DNA of 64,000 nt from Neocallimastix lanati (nom. inval.) (lineage: Eukaryota; Neocallimastigomycota; Neocallimastigomycetes; Neocallimastigales; Neocallimastigaceae), in contig JACVTC010000057.1 of assembly GCA_016946835.1 (NCBI GenBank), positions 62,001 to 126,000 of the forward strand. The letters are read 5' to 3'. Made by a program: the position numbers and the translations under genes. This document shows positions 1 to 13,700 of this stretch, piece by piece. A model generated the notes under the pieces. It was given only the letters and a program-made list of their open reading frames with translations. It did no database searches and was not told where the DNA came from. Numbering within the stretch: the stretch's first letter is position 1; the number at the start of each line of letters is the position of its first letter.

Positions 1-369
1 AAAAATAATTGAACTTGTAAAAACTTAATAATTTACCATATTCATATGAAATTATATATATTTAAATGTATGTAGTAATATATAAAAGCTAATTAATTTA
101 TATAAATTTCTATTTACTAATTTCTTGATATTATTATTATATTTAAAAAAACCAAATTTCATTTCATTAGACAAAATTAAAGTATCTCTAAGAGTATAAT
201 ATTAAAATATATATTAATAAGCAGAATTTATAATATTTTTTAATAAAAATATGGATTTTAAAAGAAATATTGATATCATACATGAATTTAATTCATTTAA
301 AACAATTATCCCAAATCAATTTAAGTAATATACATTACAAAAATCTTCAATTTTTTAAAAAAAATAATT
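1..369. other. AT-rich leader, no clear gene
   Basis: Very AT-rich sequence before the first recognisable coding exon. An ATG at 251 opens a 24-codon frame ending at a GT, but I could not find an AG acceptor before the next frame at 370, so I do not join it to the downstream gene. It could be 5' untranslated sequence. Confidence 0.4.
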
Positions 370-2472
370 ATGGTTATTACTTTTGATATTAAAAATAATT
401 TCAATATTATTATATATAGGAAATATCTCTTGAATCAACTAACAAATGAAACTATTATAAATTGTTTTCAAGAAAACAATAAATCAAATCCATTAAATTC
501 AATAATAAAATACAATGATGAAGAAACAAATTATCATGATTTTGAAAATGGTAATTTATTATTATAAATTTAATACAAAAAAAAAAATAATAATAATAAA
601 AAATAAAAAAAATTAAAATTTAATAAAAAATAAAAGAATCAAATAAAATTGCAATATGGTTGATATCTATAAATAACAAACCTAAAGGTATTATACATAT
701 ATAATAAACGAATGTTACAAAGAAAATAGGATTTAATAATAATTAAATTTATTTTATTTTATAATAAATTAATAGATAAAATTGGTATTATATTTAGAAA
801 TACACCAGAATTATTACTCTTTATTGTGGCAATTTTAAAAATAGGTGCCACTGTAGTATTATTTAATGATGAAATATCGGGTAATGTATAATAATTTAAA
901 AATAATAATAATGTAAAAAAAAAAAAAATAAATAAAATAAAATAAAAAATAATAATAATAAAATATATGATATATTAATAATACTATTTTATTTTCATTT
1001 TCATAATTTAAAAAAATCAATAAAAGAATCAAAATTATATATGGGTTTAAACGAATTAAATATTACTACTTTTATTACTCAAGATGTTTTTCCTAATAAA
1101 ATTTACAATAAATTAAAATATTTAATAAGAAATTTTTATATTTATAAAAGTAAGAAAGAGCAAAAAGATCAACATAATAATAATTCAAATGAAAATAGCA
1201 ATTTTAATAAAATCAAAAGCAATTCCAATAATAATAGTAATAACAGTACAAATTCAATCAAAATTATAAGCCCTGATGAATTAAAATTATTACCTCCAAC
1301 AATACCCTCTGACATTTTCTTAGAGCAAATAAATCTTTACAATATAGCCATTATTCATTATTCAAATACGTAATTTTTTAAAACTAAATTTCTATAATAT
1401 ATATTATTAATTGTATAAATAATATTATTTAAATATTTAATTATAAATAATATCAATAATAGAGTAACATAAAATATTTATATTATATATTTTAAAGAGG
1501 AAAAATTACTGAGTTTTCCCATAGAAATGTTATAGGTATTAATAATTAAACTTTTATTCAATATAAGATATTATTTAGATTTATATTAATATTATAATAA
1601 ATAGTAAAACTGAATATAATATATATATATATTTTTAGCTCATAGTAATATGCTATGTAGTGATTTTAAAATAACAAATAAAGATTATATTTTGTGTAAT
1701 AGTTCTCTGACAAAAAATATAAGATGTAACTATGTAATTTATTGATATACATACTAAAAAACAAATAAAATAATAAAAATCGTAATAATAATTATGTAAA
1801 TAATACTAATATTATTTATTATATATATATATATTTAACATTGATAAGCCCTTTTAAATATATTTATGTTTTTAACAAAAGGTGTAAATTTAATTATAAC
1901 TGATGAAACAAATAATGAAAATATTTGGGATATTTATGATTTATACAAATCAACAATTATTAATGTAATTTTTAAATATAAATACTTTAAAATATTGACA
2001 TTCAAACAAATACATATATATATATATTATACAAATATTAGTCATGTTTTATTAAAAATTTTATATTTCTTATATAATATTAGTACTCTCCATTATTAAT
2101 TAATAATTTAATAGAATCTAATGCTTTAGATAATCATAGAATTAGATTAGTTATGGGGACATCAATATCTGTAGATATGCAAGAAAAAATTAAATATATT
2201 TTAAAAATTCCCTTTATAGGATTATATTATATATCAATAAATGGTAAAAGTTTAAAATATATATTTATATATAAAAACTCATAATTGTGTAATGTATTAT
2301 ATATTAGTATGTTACATTATCAAATAAATAATATTTTTTTTATTACAAAATTATAGGAAAAATAATTCTATCACATTTGAATAAAATTCAAAATTCAAAA
2401 ATTCAATGTAATCTTGGAAGTCCTGGTATTATCTTAAAGTATATTGAAAAATAAAAATTAAATACTAAATAC

Positions 2473-2503
<31 letters not shown>

Positions 2504-3858
2504 AAAAAAAAATTATTAAATATAAATATTTATATAGGCAACATCGATCTTTATCTATTGTAAAGGTTGATGCGAACGATAAAATACCCATTAGGGATGA
2601 TAATGGTTTATGTATTGAGGTATATTTATTTAAATTATGTTATTAATTATATAAAATAATAATAAAATTACATAATTATATAAATATTAATTATTATATT
2701 TTTATAATAAATTTATTACATAGTGTAATTCGAACGAAACGGGTGAACTTATCAAACGTATAGAGAATAAAAGTTTAGAAACAGCAATATTTCTTGGAGA
2801 GGTTGAAGCTGATGCATTTAAAGAAAATTATAATAAAATATTTTTAAAAAATGTTTTTACACCAGGTGACATTTGGTACAGGTAAAATGAAACTATATAT
2901 AAAAAAAATAAAATAAAATAAAAAAGATAATAATTGAATTTATTATAAACTAAAATTTTGATTACATATATATATATTATTTAATTTATAATTAAAGAAC
3001 AAACGACTTATTTCAAAAAGACAATAAAGGGTATTTTTTCATAATATTTATAAAATATAAATGAAATTGAAAATTGATCAATGATGAATGAAAATATTTA
3101 AATTTTATTTAAATATAATTTATCAATATTCATATATTCATATTCAAAATATAATAGATTTTTATATTATATTGATGGTATGTTATTATACGTAATATTT
3201 TCAAATAAAAGTTGTATATCTTAATATTAATATATTATAATTTAATATTAATAATAATAAAAAAAATAAAATAAAATAAAATAAAAAATAAATAAATAAA
3301 TAAATATATGAAAAAAAGCTTTGAAAAATTGTTATAGTAAGTATTTTAATAATACAATTAATTGAATTATTAATCATAAAATGACTAAAAGTATAATATA
3401 ATAGTTTTAAATGATAACGTAATATACCCAGCTCTTTTATCAGATAAGATAAATTCATTTGATTTCATAATGGATAGCTTTGTTTATGGAATTAATAATC
3501 CAAGTATATAATTAAATAAAATAAAAATAATAAAAATAATAAAAATAATATGATAATTATTAATTTAAATAATAAATATATATATTGATTTTAAATTTAA
3601 AAGCCAATAAAAAAGAAAGTATAACTATGTGTAATATAATTATATCAGATGATTTCAATTTAGAAGATTTCACAAAAAATTTGATACAAAAATTTAATCC
3701 ACTTAATGGTTTACCGGTTTTCATTAAAGTTTCATATGGAAAGTAAGATATAGTAACATTAATTATTATATTTATTTAAAGTAAATTAATAAATAAATAA
3801 ATAATAAATTAATAAATAAATGAAATAAGAGCAGTAATAAATTAATAATAATAATAAC

Positions 3859-3889
<31 letters not shown>

Positions 3890-4238
3890 TAAAGATATAA
3901 AAAAAATAATCGTATATATATATAATTAGTATTTATTGTTTTTTTTTATCATCCATCAATTATTCTTTTTTAAATAATATAATATAAAATATACTTAAAT
4001 TTTTAATAGAAAAGAGAGAAATTCCTACAAACCTATGAGAAATGATGGAATAGAAGACCTCTACCGACAAGTTGTTTTAGAAAAAAGAAATGATTTTCAA
4101 CTTTATTGGTTGATTGAAAAAGTCATAAACAAAAGAAAAAATTCAGTTGTAACTATCACAAAAACGTATGAATATTCACAGTTTCATGAAAATAATTTCA
4201 AAGATATTCTAATGATAAATTTAAAACCTAAACTTTAA
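370..4238 (+). CDS. degenerate FATP/very-long-chain acyl-CoA synthetase-like protein
   Basis: A multi-exon gene of the ANL adenylate-forming superfamily, closest in layout to SLC27A/FAT1 very-long-chain acyl-CoA synthetases, which activate fatty acids with ATP and CoA at membranes. Readable blocks in order: an N-terminal stretch ending NETIINCFQENNKSNPL (370-551); ESNKIAIWLISINNKPKDKI joined to IIFRNTPELLLFIVAILKIG (about 636-881), which matches the family's 'NxVAxxLxxxGxxxGDxVAI...NxPExxxxxLaxxKlGA' region; an Asn-rich insertion (about 1160-1260); the nucleotide-binding loop region ending FSHRNVI (about 1340-1535); an LGSPGI block (about 2410); TPGDIWYRTNDLF (about 2860-3020); and C-terminal SFVYGINNP and NGLPVFIKVSYGK (about 3475-3740). 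The last exon ends at 4238. The TSGTTGxPK loop is reduced to about YSNTGK, and the DRxGDTFRWKGENV signature reads about DALKNCYILNDNV. Many introns are poorly delimited. It is either a non-catalytic paralogue or a decaying gene. The family is fairly sure; the start and activity are not. Confidence 0.6.
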
Positions 4239-4377
4239 TATATATATATATAGTTGAATAAAGATATTATATAAATTGTAAAATAATTATATTTAAGAAT
4301 ATTTAATTTCAATATTATTATAAATAAATATATATTTGTTAATGATTATAGATTAATATAATTAAATTTATTTATAT

Positions 4378-4408
<31 letters not shown>

Positions 4409-4444
4409 TTACAATAATTAAATTTTCATATTTTTAATACTATC

Positions 4445-4505
<61 letters not shown>

Positions 4506-5159
4506 GTTAGTTTTTGTAGTATTTCTTATTATTATTTTAATTATATTTAGTTTATTCTATAATTTTTTACATATTTTATTTAAATTTATCCATTATAATA
4601 ATAATAATGATAATGATAAGAAGAAGAAGAAGAAATAAAATAAAATAAAATATGCTTTCGTATATTTAATATTAAATCATTAATTTTTTTTTTTTTTTTT
4701 TATTTTATAATCTTACTAAATCAAATTTTAAATATATTTTTATTATTCATAAAATTTTATGAAAGTATTATAAAATTCATTATATTCTATGATATTATAT
4801 ATATATATATATATATATATTTGATTTTTTTTTTTTTTTTTTTTTTTTTTTATACACTTTATTGTTTTATTTATTAATTATTAGAAGTATAAAAATTATT
4901 GATTTCATTATAATGAAAATTTTAATTGAAATAAAAAATATACATGTTTAAATAAAAATAAAATTAATTATAAATTTTATAAAAAAAAAAAAAAAATATA
5001 ATTAAAAAATATAATAAACATTTCAAAATAACCGATGTGAATTGAAATCATTTCAATTAAAAAATTATAATATAAAACAAAGAAATAATATTTATTATGT
5101 AGATAATGTGTATTAACCCTTAACAAAAGAAATATTATAATAAAATTTAATTTTTCAAA
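4239..5159. other. low-complexity intergenic region
   Basis: AT-rich spacer with a (TTTA)n stretch near 4375-4410, an (ATT)n array at about 4447-4505, an (AT)n run near 4796-4820 and several poly-T tracts. No gene or RNA gene is visible. Confidence 0.7.
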
Positions 5160-5202
5160 AATTTGTTGTGTGAAGAGCGATTCATTATTTGTATTATATA
5201 AT

Positions 5203-5800
5203 ATGGAAAGACTAAGAAGAAAAGTTTTTCTTCGTCATATTGGTTCAGCATTGACTCTCTTTGTTAGTATTTTTTTACTATATCAATTAGAAAGTTATTT
5301 ATAATTGATGCAATAGGGTTAGGAAAATATACAAAGTTAACTATAGAACTCTTAAGCATATTTTCAATGTTTTTGTTACATAGTATTGAATTGAAGCTCA
5401 TAAACTAAAGTTTAGGTCCTACCAAGAAAGAAGATATAAATAAGAAAAATATAAAAAGTGGTTTTACTTCAATCAAAGACTATTGATGAAATTTAATGAC
5501 TTCAATCAAACATTAGAACAAAGTGGATCATTTAAATATCTAATGAATAAATAATTGATCTCTTGAACCTTCATCGAGGGAGGAATAACTACACTTAACC
5601 TCTCACAAATCAAGTGTTCTCTGCACAATCAATCATATAGTTCAATAACAGGAGTATTAATTGTGGTGAAAGTATATCCGACTTCATTTCAAGGAAATAC
5701 CTTAGAGAATGAAAATCGTCTCATATAAATTCAGGAGGTAGTTGCGATCCAGAAACCTTATGTGTATTAGTCCTGAGAACTAATTACCACCACATAAACT
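5203..5800 (+). pseudogene. decayed coding repeat, copy 1
   Basis: A block clearly less AT-rich than its flanks, with short frames broken by stops and frameshifts. It opens with a 33-codon ATG frame (MERLRRKVFLRHIGSALTLF..., hydrophobic middle) ending at about 5304. The part from about 5555 to 5625, read on +, matches the minus strand of 24480-24565: both contain ctcttgaacc...atcgagg followed by cctctcacaaatcaagtg, and the shared frame encodes LLNxxRGxNN...PLTNQVxS. Here that frame has an in-frame stop (YT*PLTNQV). I do not recognise the protein family. Two diverged copies in opposite orientation suggest a mobile or multicopy gene family. Confidence 0.5.
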
Positions 5801-6259
5801 TGAAAAACTATATAATTTAAAATTTATTCAATTCCCTTTTTATTATTATTTATTCTTACTTTAATATATTTTACTTTCATTTTTACTTTAATTCACATTA
5901 AATAAAAATTTTGTATATATATATATATATGCATATATTTCTTTTTTCAATAAAATTTATGATTTTTTTATGTTTTTATTTTTTAATAATAATTTTTATT
6001 ATATTATATAGTTATATATTATATTATTTCCATAATAATAATTTAATCTCATTTATTTTATTTTATTTTAATTTAATTTAATTTATTTTATTTATTTTTT
6101 TTTTTTTTTTTTAATTTTTTTAAAAAAAATCTATTACCTTTTTTTATTTAATAATTTTATTATTTTTTTTTCTTATTTTATATTTTGTTGAATTAAGTCC
6201 TTTCTTAAATAATTTATTCTTGTAATATTGTTATCAGATAAACTAAAATTTTTATTCCC

Positions 6260-7034
6260 TTAGATATCATACATTTCACCAACAACAGTAGCATATTGAT
6301 CATTGAGAGTAGCAAGTGTAGCTTGATGAAGTTTATTACCAGTAACAATATTTTTCATACCATCAGGAATATCACGGTCACCACAAGCATTAGCTACAAC
6401 TGTAACATTATATCCAAGTTCATAAGCAGCACGAACAGTTGAATCAACACTTAACTATTATATATTATTTTCATTAATAAGAAAAAGTAATATTAATAAA
6501 TGTTTAAGTGTTAATAACAATATACATCGTTGCAATATTTTATTAAAGCTTTTCTTTTCTTATTATAGTTTTTTTCTTTATATATTTATACATTTATATG
6601 TATTTTAATATTAAAATATTTACGTGTGTTGAGTATCCAGCAATGATTAAATTCTTTCTACCAGTTGCATCAATTTTTTCTTTTAAGTCAGTCTTTAAGA
6701 AAGCATTTGGTGTAGTTTTCATAACAACTTTTTCATCAGATTTTGGTTCTAAATATTGAATTGGTTTAGTAGTAGCGTTTCCTACAGCAAATAATTCAGA
6801 GTTTGGATCACAAACAGTCATAACATGAATAATTGGAACTTTATTTAATCTAGCAGTTTCTAAACAGAAACGAAGTGATTCTGAAGATGTTTTGAAATTG
6901 TGAGCTGGAATCTTTCCACATTCTGGATTAAATTCTTGTTGAGCTGAAATTAATAATAAAACTGAGTTGTTTAATTTGATTTGTTTCTTCTTACTCTTTT
7001 GAATTTCACAAATAGTCTTACCATATGGAGCCAT
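6260..7034 (-). CDS. isochorismatase-fold cysteine hydrolase homologue lacking catalytic residues
   Basis: Two exons, 7034-6624 and 6454-6260, joined at GYSTH|LSVDSTVRAAYELGY, give a protein of about 201 residues, the usual size for single-domain isochorismatase-like hydrolases (YcaC/nicotinamidase fold). The core strand VLLLISAQQEF (residues 25-35) corresponds to the family's 'LLxIDxQ', so the catalytic Asp is Ser30. Lys106 in VVMKTTPNAF matches the catalytic Lys. The nucleophile motif, normally 'THxCVxxTxRxA', reads THLSVDSTVRAA, so Cys is Ser139. The donor (GTAAAT) and acceptor (TAG) are good and no other acceptor restores a Cys. Family members hydrolyse C-N or ether-type bonds using Asp-Lys-Cys; this copy keeps only Lys and is probably not a classical hydrolase. 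The frame is intact and codon use normal, so the gene looks maintained. It is flanked by long AT-rich spacers on both sides. Confidence 0.85.
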
Positions 7035-8796
7035 CTTTTATTTTATTGTTTTAAATGTATTATAAATATAATTATAATAATAGTATTTAAATATTTTTAA
7101 TATATATATATAAAATAAAAAAAAAAAAAAATTAAAATAGAATAAAATAAAAACCAATTCAATATAAATATATATACTTTTTTTTTTTTTTTTTTTTTAA
7201 ATTAATAAAAAATTGAAATAATACTTCAAAAAATTTAAATTATTTTAATTTATTTAGTTATATTTACATTTAATTTTAATTATTAATAAAGAAAAAAAAT
7301 ATATATAAAAATTTTATTTAGGTATATATAATAAATAATATAGTAGTTTATATAAAAATTTAAACTTTGAAATTTTATTATATACCTTATTTTTACTTTT
7401 TTAAAACTTTAAAATATCTACTAATATGAAATTAATTTATTTATTTAATTTTAATACTAAATGTATTATAAATAAATAATGTATTTTATAATAAATATAA
7501 AATGTATATATTATTTTTATATTATGTAAACAATTCCAAATAAATTCAAAGAATTGTTAAATACTGTAATTTTGATTATAAAATTAATAACAAAAATGCA
7601 CAATGAATTAATGTAAAGATTTATTTAACATGACGTTATTTTTCCATCGGAATTAAACAATATAAATGAAAATATACAAAGTTTTTTTTATTAAATTTGA
7701 ATTTTATTTATTTATTTTTTATTTTAAGGCTTTATTTTTTATTTTTAATTTATAAAATATAATTTTTCTTTAAAAGTTTTATTAACTATTGAAGTTTTTA
7801 TTAAAATTTTAAATAAATAGTATTATATACATAATTTAAATATGTATCAATTAATATGTATTTATGTTTAAAATTATATATATAATATTTTTAAAAAGTT
7901 AATTATTAAAAGTCACATTTCATAAAGTTCAAAAAATTTATATAATTATTTCGTTATTACATGAATAATTCATGTAGTTTTAATATTTAATATACACTAA
8001 AATTAATATATATAATTATATAGAAAAAAAATATAAAATAAAATAAAGTAAAAGTAAAAAAAAAAAATAATAATAATAAAAAATAAAATAAAAATAAAAA
8101 ATAAAAAATAAAAAATAAAATGAAATAAAATATAATAAATAGTTTCATTTTTACTTATTTTTAATTTTAAAAGTTTATCAGAAAAAAAAATTAAAAAGAA
8201 AAAAAATTATGTTTTGATGTTTTGATAAAAAGATAAAAATTTTTATTAAAACATGATTATTTTGAATATACAATTTCATTTTTCTACTTTTCATCATAGG
8301 ATATTTGATATTTCTAAAACTTTCTTATTAAATTAAAATAATTATTATAGAATAAATATTAAGAACTTTTGTTTATTTCAAGATAAAATTCTAATATATA
8401 TTTTTATTATACATATATGAATGCTAATCATTTAGGGAATTTAAAGAATTTTTGGTAGTATTACAAAATAAACACCATATACCTGGTTGTTTAACATACA
8501 TTGTCTCAAATAATAATAAAGTAATAATAATTAAGAAAAGATTTATTTCATGAAGTTTATTTATTTTATTATTATTAAAAAAATATATTAAAAGTGAATT
8601 TATATATTTCTGTATTAAAACTACAAAGCGTAATCATTAAAAGAATCAATTTTTTAAGATTTTCTACTTCATTTTGAATAAAATATAAAAATAAAAATAA
8701 GCAAAATAATTATTATAAATAAAACTTTAAAATAAATAAATAAATAAATAAAAAAATAAATAAATAAATAAAAAAATAAATAAATAAATAAAAAAA

Positions 8797-8847
<51 letters not shown>

Positions 8848-8985
8848 ACAAACATAAAAGAAGCAGAAATAAAAATAAATTATTTTGTTAATTTTTAAAA
8901 TTATATAAAAAAGTTTTTATTAGACAATAAACTTCTGAACAAAAATTTAATCTTTGAATGGATATTGAATAAATTTGTCCTTTTT

Positions 8986-9021
<36 letters not shown>

Positions 9022-10798
9022 TTTCTATTATTTAATATTTCATTAAGTTTTAAATTATGAAAATATTAATCTCCATAAATATTATTAAAAGTATTTTTTT
9101 TTTTGTATCTTAGCAAAAGAACATTTAAATCTATATAAATTATTTTAAATAATATATTTTGATAATTAATTTTAAAAAATTATTAATGAAAATGAACAAT
9201 ACATATTAAGTATTTATCAAATACATACATTTTTTTTATTAAAATTAAAATATATTTAAAAACATTTTATTTGTTTATAATATAATTTATTGAAAATTGA
9301 TTGGTAAATAAAAAATTTTAAAAGTATTTACAATACATTATATTTATAATTTTTTTAAATAATGTAAAACGAAAGAAAAATATTTTAGTGAAAATATACC
9401 AATTACAAATCGAAATATTGATATTATATTTCAATTTCTACCTTATATAACCTTTTATATGTTGCATTATCATAGCATTCATTATTTTACTATAAGAATA
9501 GTTAATATCGAAAAAGTCAAAATATATAATATACTATTGTTATTATAATTATCATTCTATTTATTTTTTTTTTTTGATCTATTTTATATAATGTTAATAA
9601 TATATTAATATATTTTTAAAATATATAAATTATTTTACTATGAAAATAATTTAATTTACTATAATATATTATGAATGTATACTAATATATATTAAATAAT
9701 TCAGTATACATAATAAAAATATATGTATATACTTTAATATATATACAATAATATATTACAATATAATAAAAAGTTATTTAATAATAAAAAATATTTTATT
9801 TTGATTTTTTTTATGTTTTATATTCTTGATAATTAATTATAAATCATATTTAAATAATATTTTATTCTAGATATATTTATTATATAGTTTTTTTTGAATA
9901 TATTAAATATGTATATTAATAAATATGTAAAATATTTATTAATATACATAATGAATGTATTTATACTATTTAATAATTACACCAACAATAATAGTAATTA
10001 GAATAATTTTTTTTATTAAATTATAAAAAATTTTTTTTTTTCTTTTTTTAAACAAATATATAATATTTTTATTATTAATAATAAGTCTTTTATTTTTATT
10101 ATAAAATATTGAAGTTAATTCATATAATTTATATATTAATAATAATTAAAGATTGGAAATACACAAAAATAATAAATAAATAATTAAAAAAAAAAAAAAA
10201 AAAACAAAAACAAAATGTCGATGAATTTTGGTCCAGAGTGGTAAACATCAAATCAAAAATCCTATTTATAATTAATAATAAACAATAATTAATAATATTT
10301 ATTATTTTAGAAATATTAATAAACAATTCAAAATAATAAAAAAATGTATTGAAATATATATATAATTGATTGATGAATTAATTAATACTAATATATATGT
10401 AATTGTAATGGAATTATTAATAATTATAAAATATCGTGATTATTTTAGAAAAAATAAAGCAATTTTTGAAAATACAAAATAATTAATAATAAAAGATTCT
10501 AGAAATAATTAAATAGATGATTATATATAATATATAATAAAATATTAAAAAATATTAAATATAGTACTGATAAACAACAAAAAAAAAATAATATTTAATT
10601 AATTAAAAAATAAAATCATATTATTTAACATTACATTTAATATAAATTTAGGATAAAAAGAATTAGACATAATAATAATAATAATATAGAAAAAAAATAA
10701 TAATATAAAAAAAATAAATTTATTTATATTTAGAATGAAAAACTATAAATTACTAATAACATATAAATTTATTGTAATATTGTGAAATATCATATAGG
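7035..10798. other. long AT-rich intergenic region
   Basis: About 3.8 kb of extremely AT-rich sequence. It contains homopolymer tracts (poly-T at about 7180-7198 and 8990-9015), AAAAT-type repeats (about 8070-8120) and an (AAAT)n array at about 8730-8850. Short frames here are products of repeats and show no family resemblance. I see no tRNA or conserved gene. Confidence 0.7.
8730..8850. repeat. (AAAT)n microsatellite
   Basis: A tandem tetranucleotide array with occasional AAAAAT interruptions, giving a Phe/Ile/Tyr/Leu-only frame on the minus strand that is not a gene. Confidence 0.9.
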
Positions 10799-13700
10799 AT
10801 GAGAAAGCAAATACCATCAAACTATGATGCAAGCTCAAACTTATCAAATATAAACAATAATTCAATGGATAATTATTCAAAGGGTAAAACAGCTATGAAT
10901 GATCATAAGGCTGGATCTAACCAATATAAGTATTCTAAGGATGAAGTTATGTCTATTTGGAATAATAAGAAAAAGCCAAATAATAAGAAAATGTCATTTG
11001 ATTATGACAAAAACATATCTTCGACAGAACCATTAAATTCTATGTCTATGATGTCATTTAATAATTATGATAAAAAGGTAAGTAATAGAGTGTAATTTAT
11101 TTCATTTTGTTTAGAAATATATTAATGATAATAATGTTTGTAGATATTAGGACAAAATTCTGTGAGCAATGATATGACTTCAAGAACATCTCGAGATTAT
11201 AATGAACGTACTGAAAATCATTTTAAAGATCGTAATGATTCAAGATTGAATTCACGTCCATTCAGTTATAATCGAGGTATAATTATAAAATTTTAAAAAT
11301 TGAATAATTAAATTTTAAATCTAACTGAAAATTATAAATTTTATTAGGTTCTTATGATCAAATGGCTAATGGAAGAAACGATTGTAATTAAAATTTTGTC
11401 ATTTTTTATTTTTTAATTATTGTTTATTATTTATTAATAATGTTTAATTTAGAACAATAATTATTTATTAAATATAATATATTGAATATAAATTAAATAT
11501 ATAATTAATGTATATATTATAGTTTCAATGGATCCAAATAGAAAGATTGGTAATATTTGGGAAAGTCAAAATCGTTCAAACAATTATATGGGTAATAGTA
11601 ATATGTATTCATTAAAAAACAAGAATGATTTTAATAAAAAACCCAAGTTCAAAGTAAGTGTGTTATATTTTTTTTAACAATTGCAATAAATTAAATTAAT
11701 TTAATTGATATTGTATAATTTAAATTTAGTCTATGAGTACTCCATTGAATAAGGATATTGAAATGGATGGTGTTCAATCAAATAATATTGATAACTTAAA
11801 TATGAAAGATAATTCAAATGATTTAACCAATACTTTTGATAATATGTCTCTTAAGACAAATTATAGTAACGATAAATCTATGAATAATTCTTTATTTAAC
11901 AATGACATTTTTCCATTCAACTCTAATTCGTTAAATGTTACAAAAACGCAAAGTTTTGATGATCCAATGAAAACTCTTAACATTAGTAAAATGGATAATA
12001 TTGGACTTCAAGGAAGTATATTTAATGAACCAGATTCAGTTAAGGAAAAACCTAAAGAGGTAACTATTGAATCTCCAAAATGGAATTATAAAGATCCAAG
12101 TGGAAAAATTCAAGGTAAATTAAATAAAGAATGAATTATTATTTAATATAATACTTATTATATTAACAAGTTATTAATGACTTTCTATAAAATATAATTA
12201 GGTCCATTTTTATATAATGAAATGCAAGAATGGTATAATGCAGGTTACTTCGAAAAAAATTTACCAGTTAAAAAGGAGAATGATGATGAATTTAAATCAT
12301 TATCATCTATAATTGAACAATATGGTGAGGAGAAACCATTTATTATAGAAGCTGAGAATTATATCAAGAAAAAAAAGGAATTAAATCTTAAAGCAAATGA
12401 GGTCACTGCGACCACTGCTACAGTTCAAACACAAGCTATCTCAACAAGTAGTAATTCTAAACCGTCAATTAAACCGATTCAAAAAACCATACCTTCATCA
12501 ACTCACCAATCTTCATTGGACGCAAATGTAACATCACCCATTGGAAATAAAAAAATACCAGTATCGAGTTATTCAGTTGGAGGTGGAATTGGACTTGGTC
12601 GTGGAATTGGAATGAAAGAAAATAATTCATTTAGTAATAATCTTGATTCAATGTATAACTCCTTTAATAATAATACTATTAATTCACCAAAAGTTTACAC
12701 TGGTAGAAACGCTTCATTCCCAACTATGGGTAATCAGTATGAACCAGTTGGTTATCCAGGTATGAGTCGTCTTTCTACTGGAATGAATAATCCTCAAATG
12801 ATGGGAATGCCTGGTAGTCAAACATGGGTACCATACAATGATCCGTCTTTATTAGGATTTAAGGGTATGATGGGATATAATGATATTTATAGTAATCAGT
12901 ATTATAATTATGATCTTATGAATCCAGATTTAAATAAGTCAAACTTTAATCAACAATTTTATTACCAACTTATGCAACAGACACATCAATTCCCACCACA
13001 ATATTACCAAATGATGAGACAAATGCCACAAAATCAAATACCATTATACAATATGTTTGGACAACCAATTAATGCCGTAGGTATGAAGCCACAAATGGTT
13101 TCAAATCCTAATATTGGCGCAATGCAAAATGAAATAATACCCATAATAAATAATACAACAGCTGCAAACAATTCGCAATCTCTATTTTCAGGAAGTGATA
13201 CAAACCAAAATTCATCACAAAATACCTCTAATAATATGTGGAATACAACTTCACAATCAACTAATAATAATAGTATTAATATTAATAAAGCAGAAAAGAA
13301 TAAAACTGACTCTATACCAAATGTAGATAATACTAATACCGAAGCAATTATTACTCAGTCATCAAATAATGAAACTATTAATAATACTAAAATTGATAGT
13401 ATTGCTAATGATATACCAATTAATGAGGCCAATACCGAAAAGAAGGACAATGTTGAAGAAATAAAAGAATCTGAAAAAGAGCAAAATGAAGAACCTGTAG
13501 TAGAAGTTAATAATGAAGAATCACAAGAAATAGAAGAAAATAAAGAAGAATTAGTAGAAGAGGCAGAAGAGGAAGAAGAAATTGAAAAGGAAGAAGAAAA
13601 AAGTCAAGAAAATATTGAAGAAGAAAAGAGTGAAGAACATTTTGAAGAAGAAGATAAAGAGAAAGAAGAAAAAAGCCCAATTGAAGATTCAAATCAAGAA

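Noticed and set aside
3201-3458. 85-codon minus-strand hydrophobic frame
   Set aside because: Overlaps introns and exons of the plus-strand acyl-CoA synthetase-like gene and is low-complexity.
8669-8851. 60-codon Phe/Ile/Tyr/Leu frame on minus
   Set aside because: Caused by the (AAAT)n microsatellite.
10129-10326. 65-codon minus-strand frame ahead of the GYF gene
   Set aside because: Ile/Phe-rich with a poly-A-derived Phe run, no family resemblance and no splice-linked neighbours.
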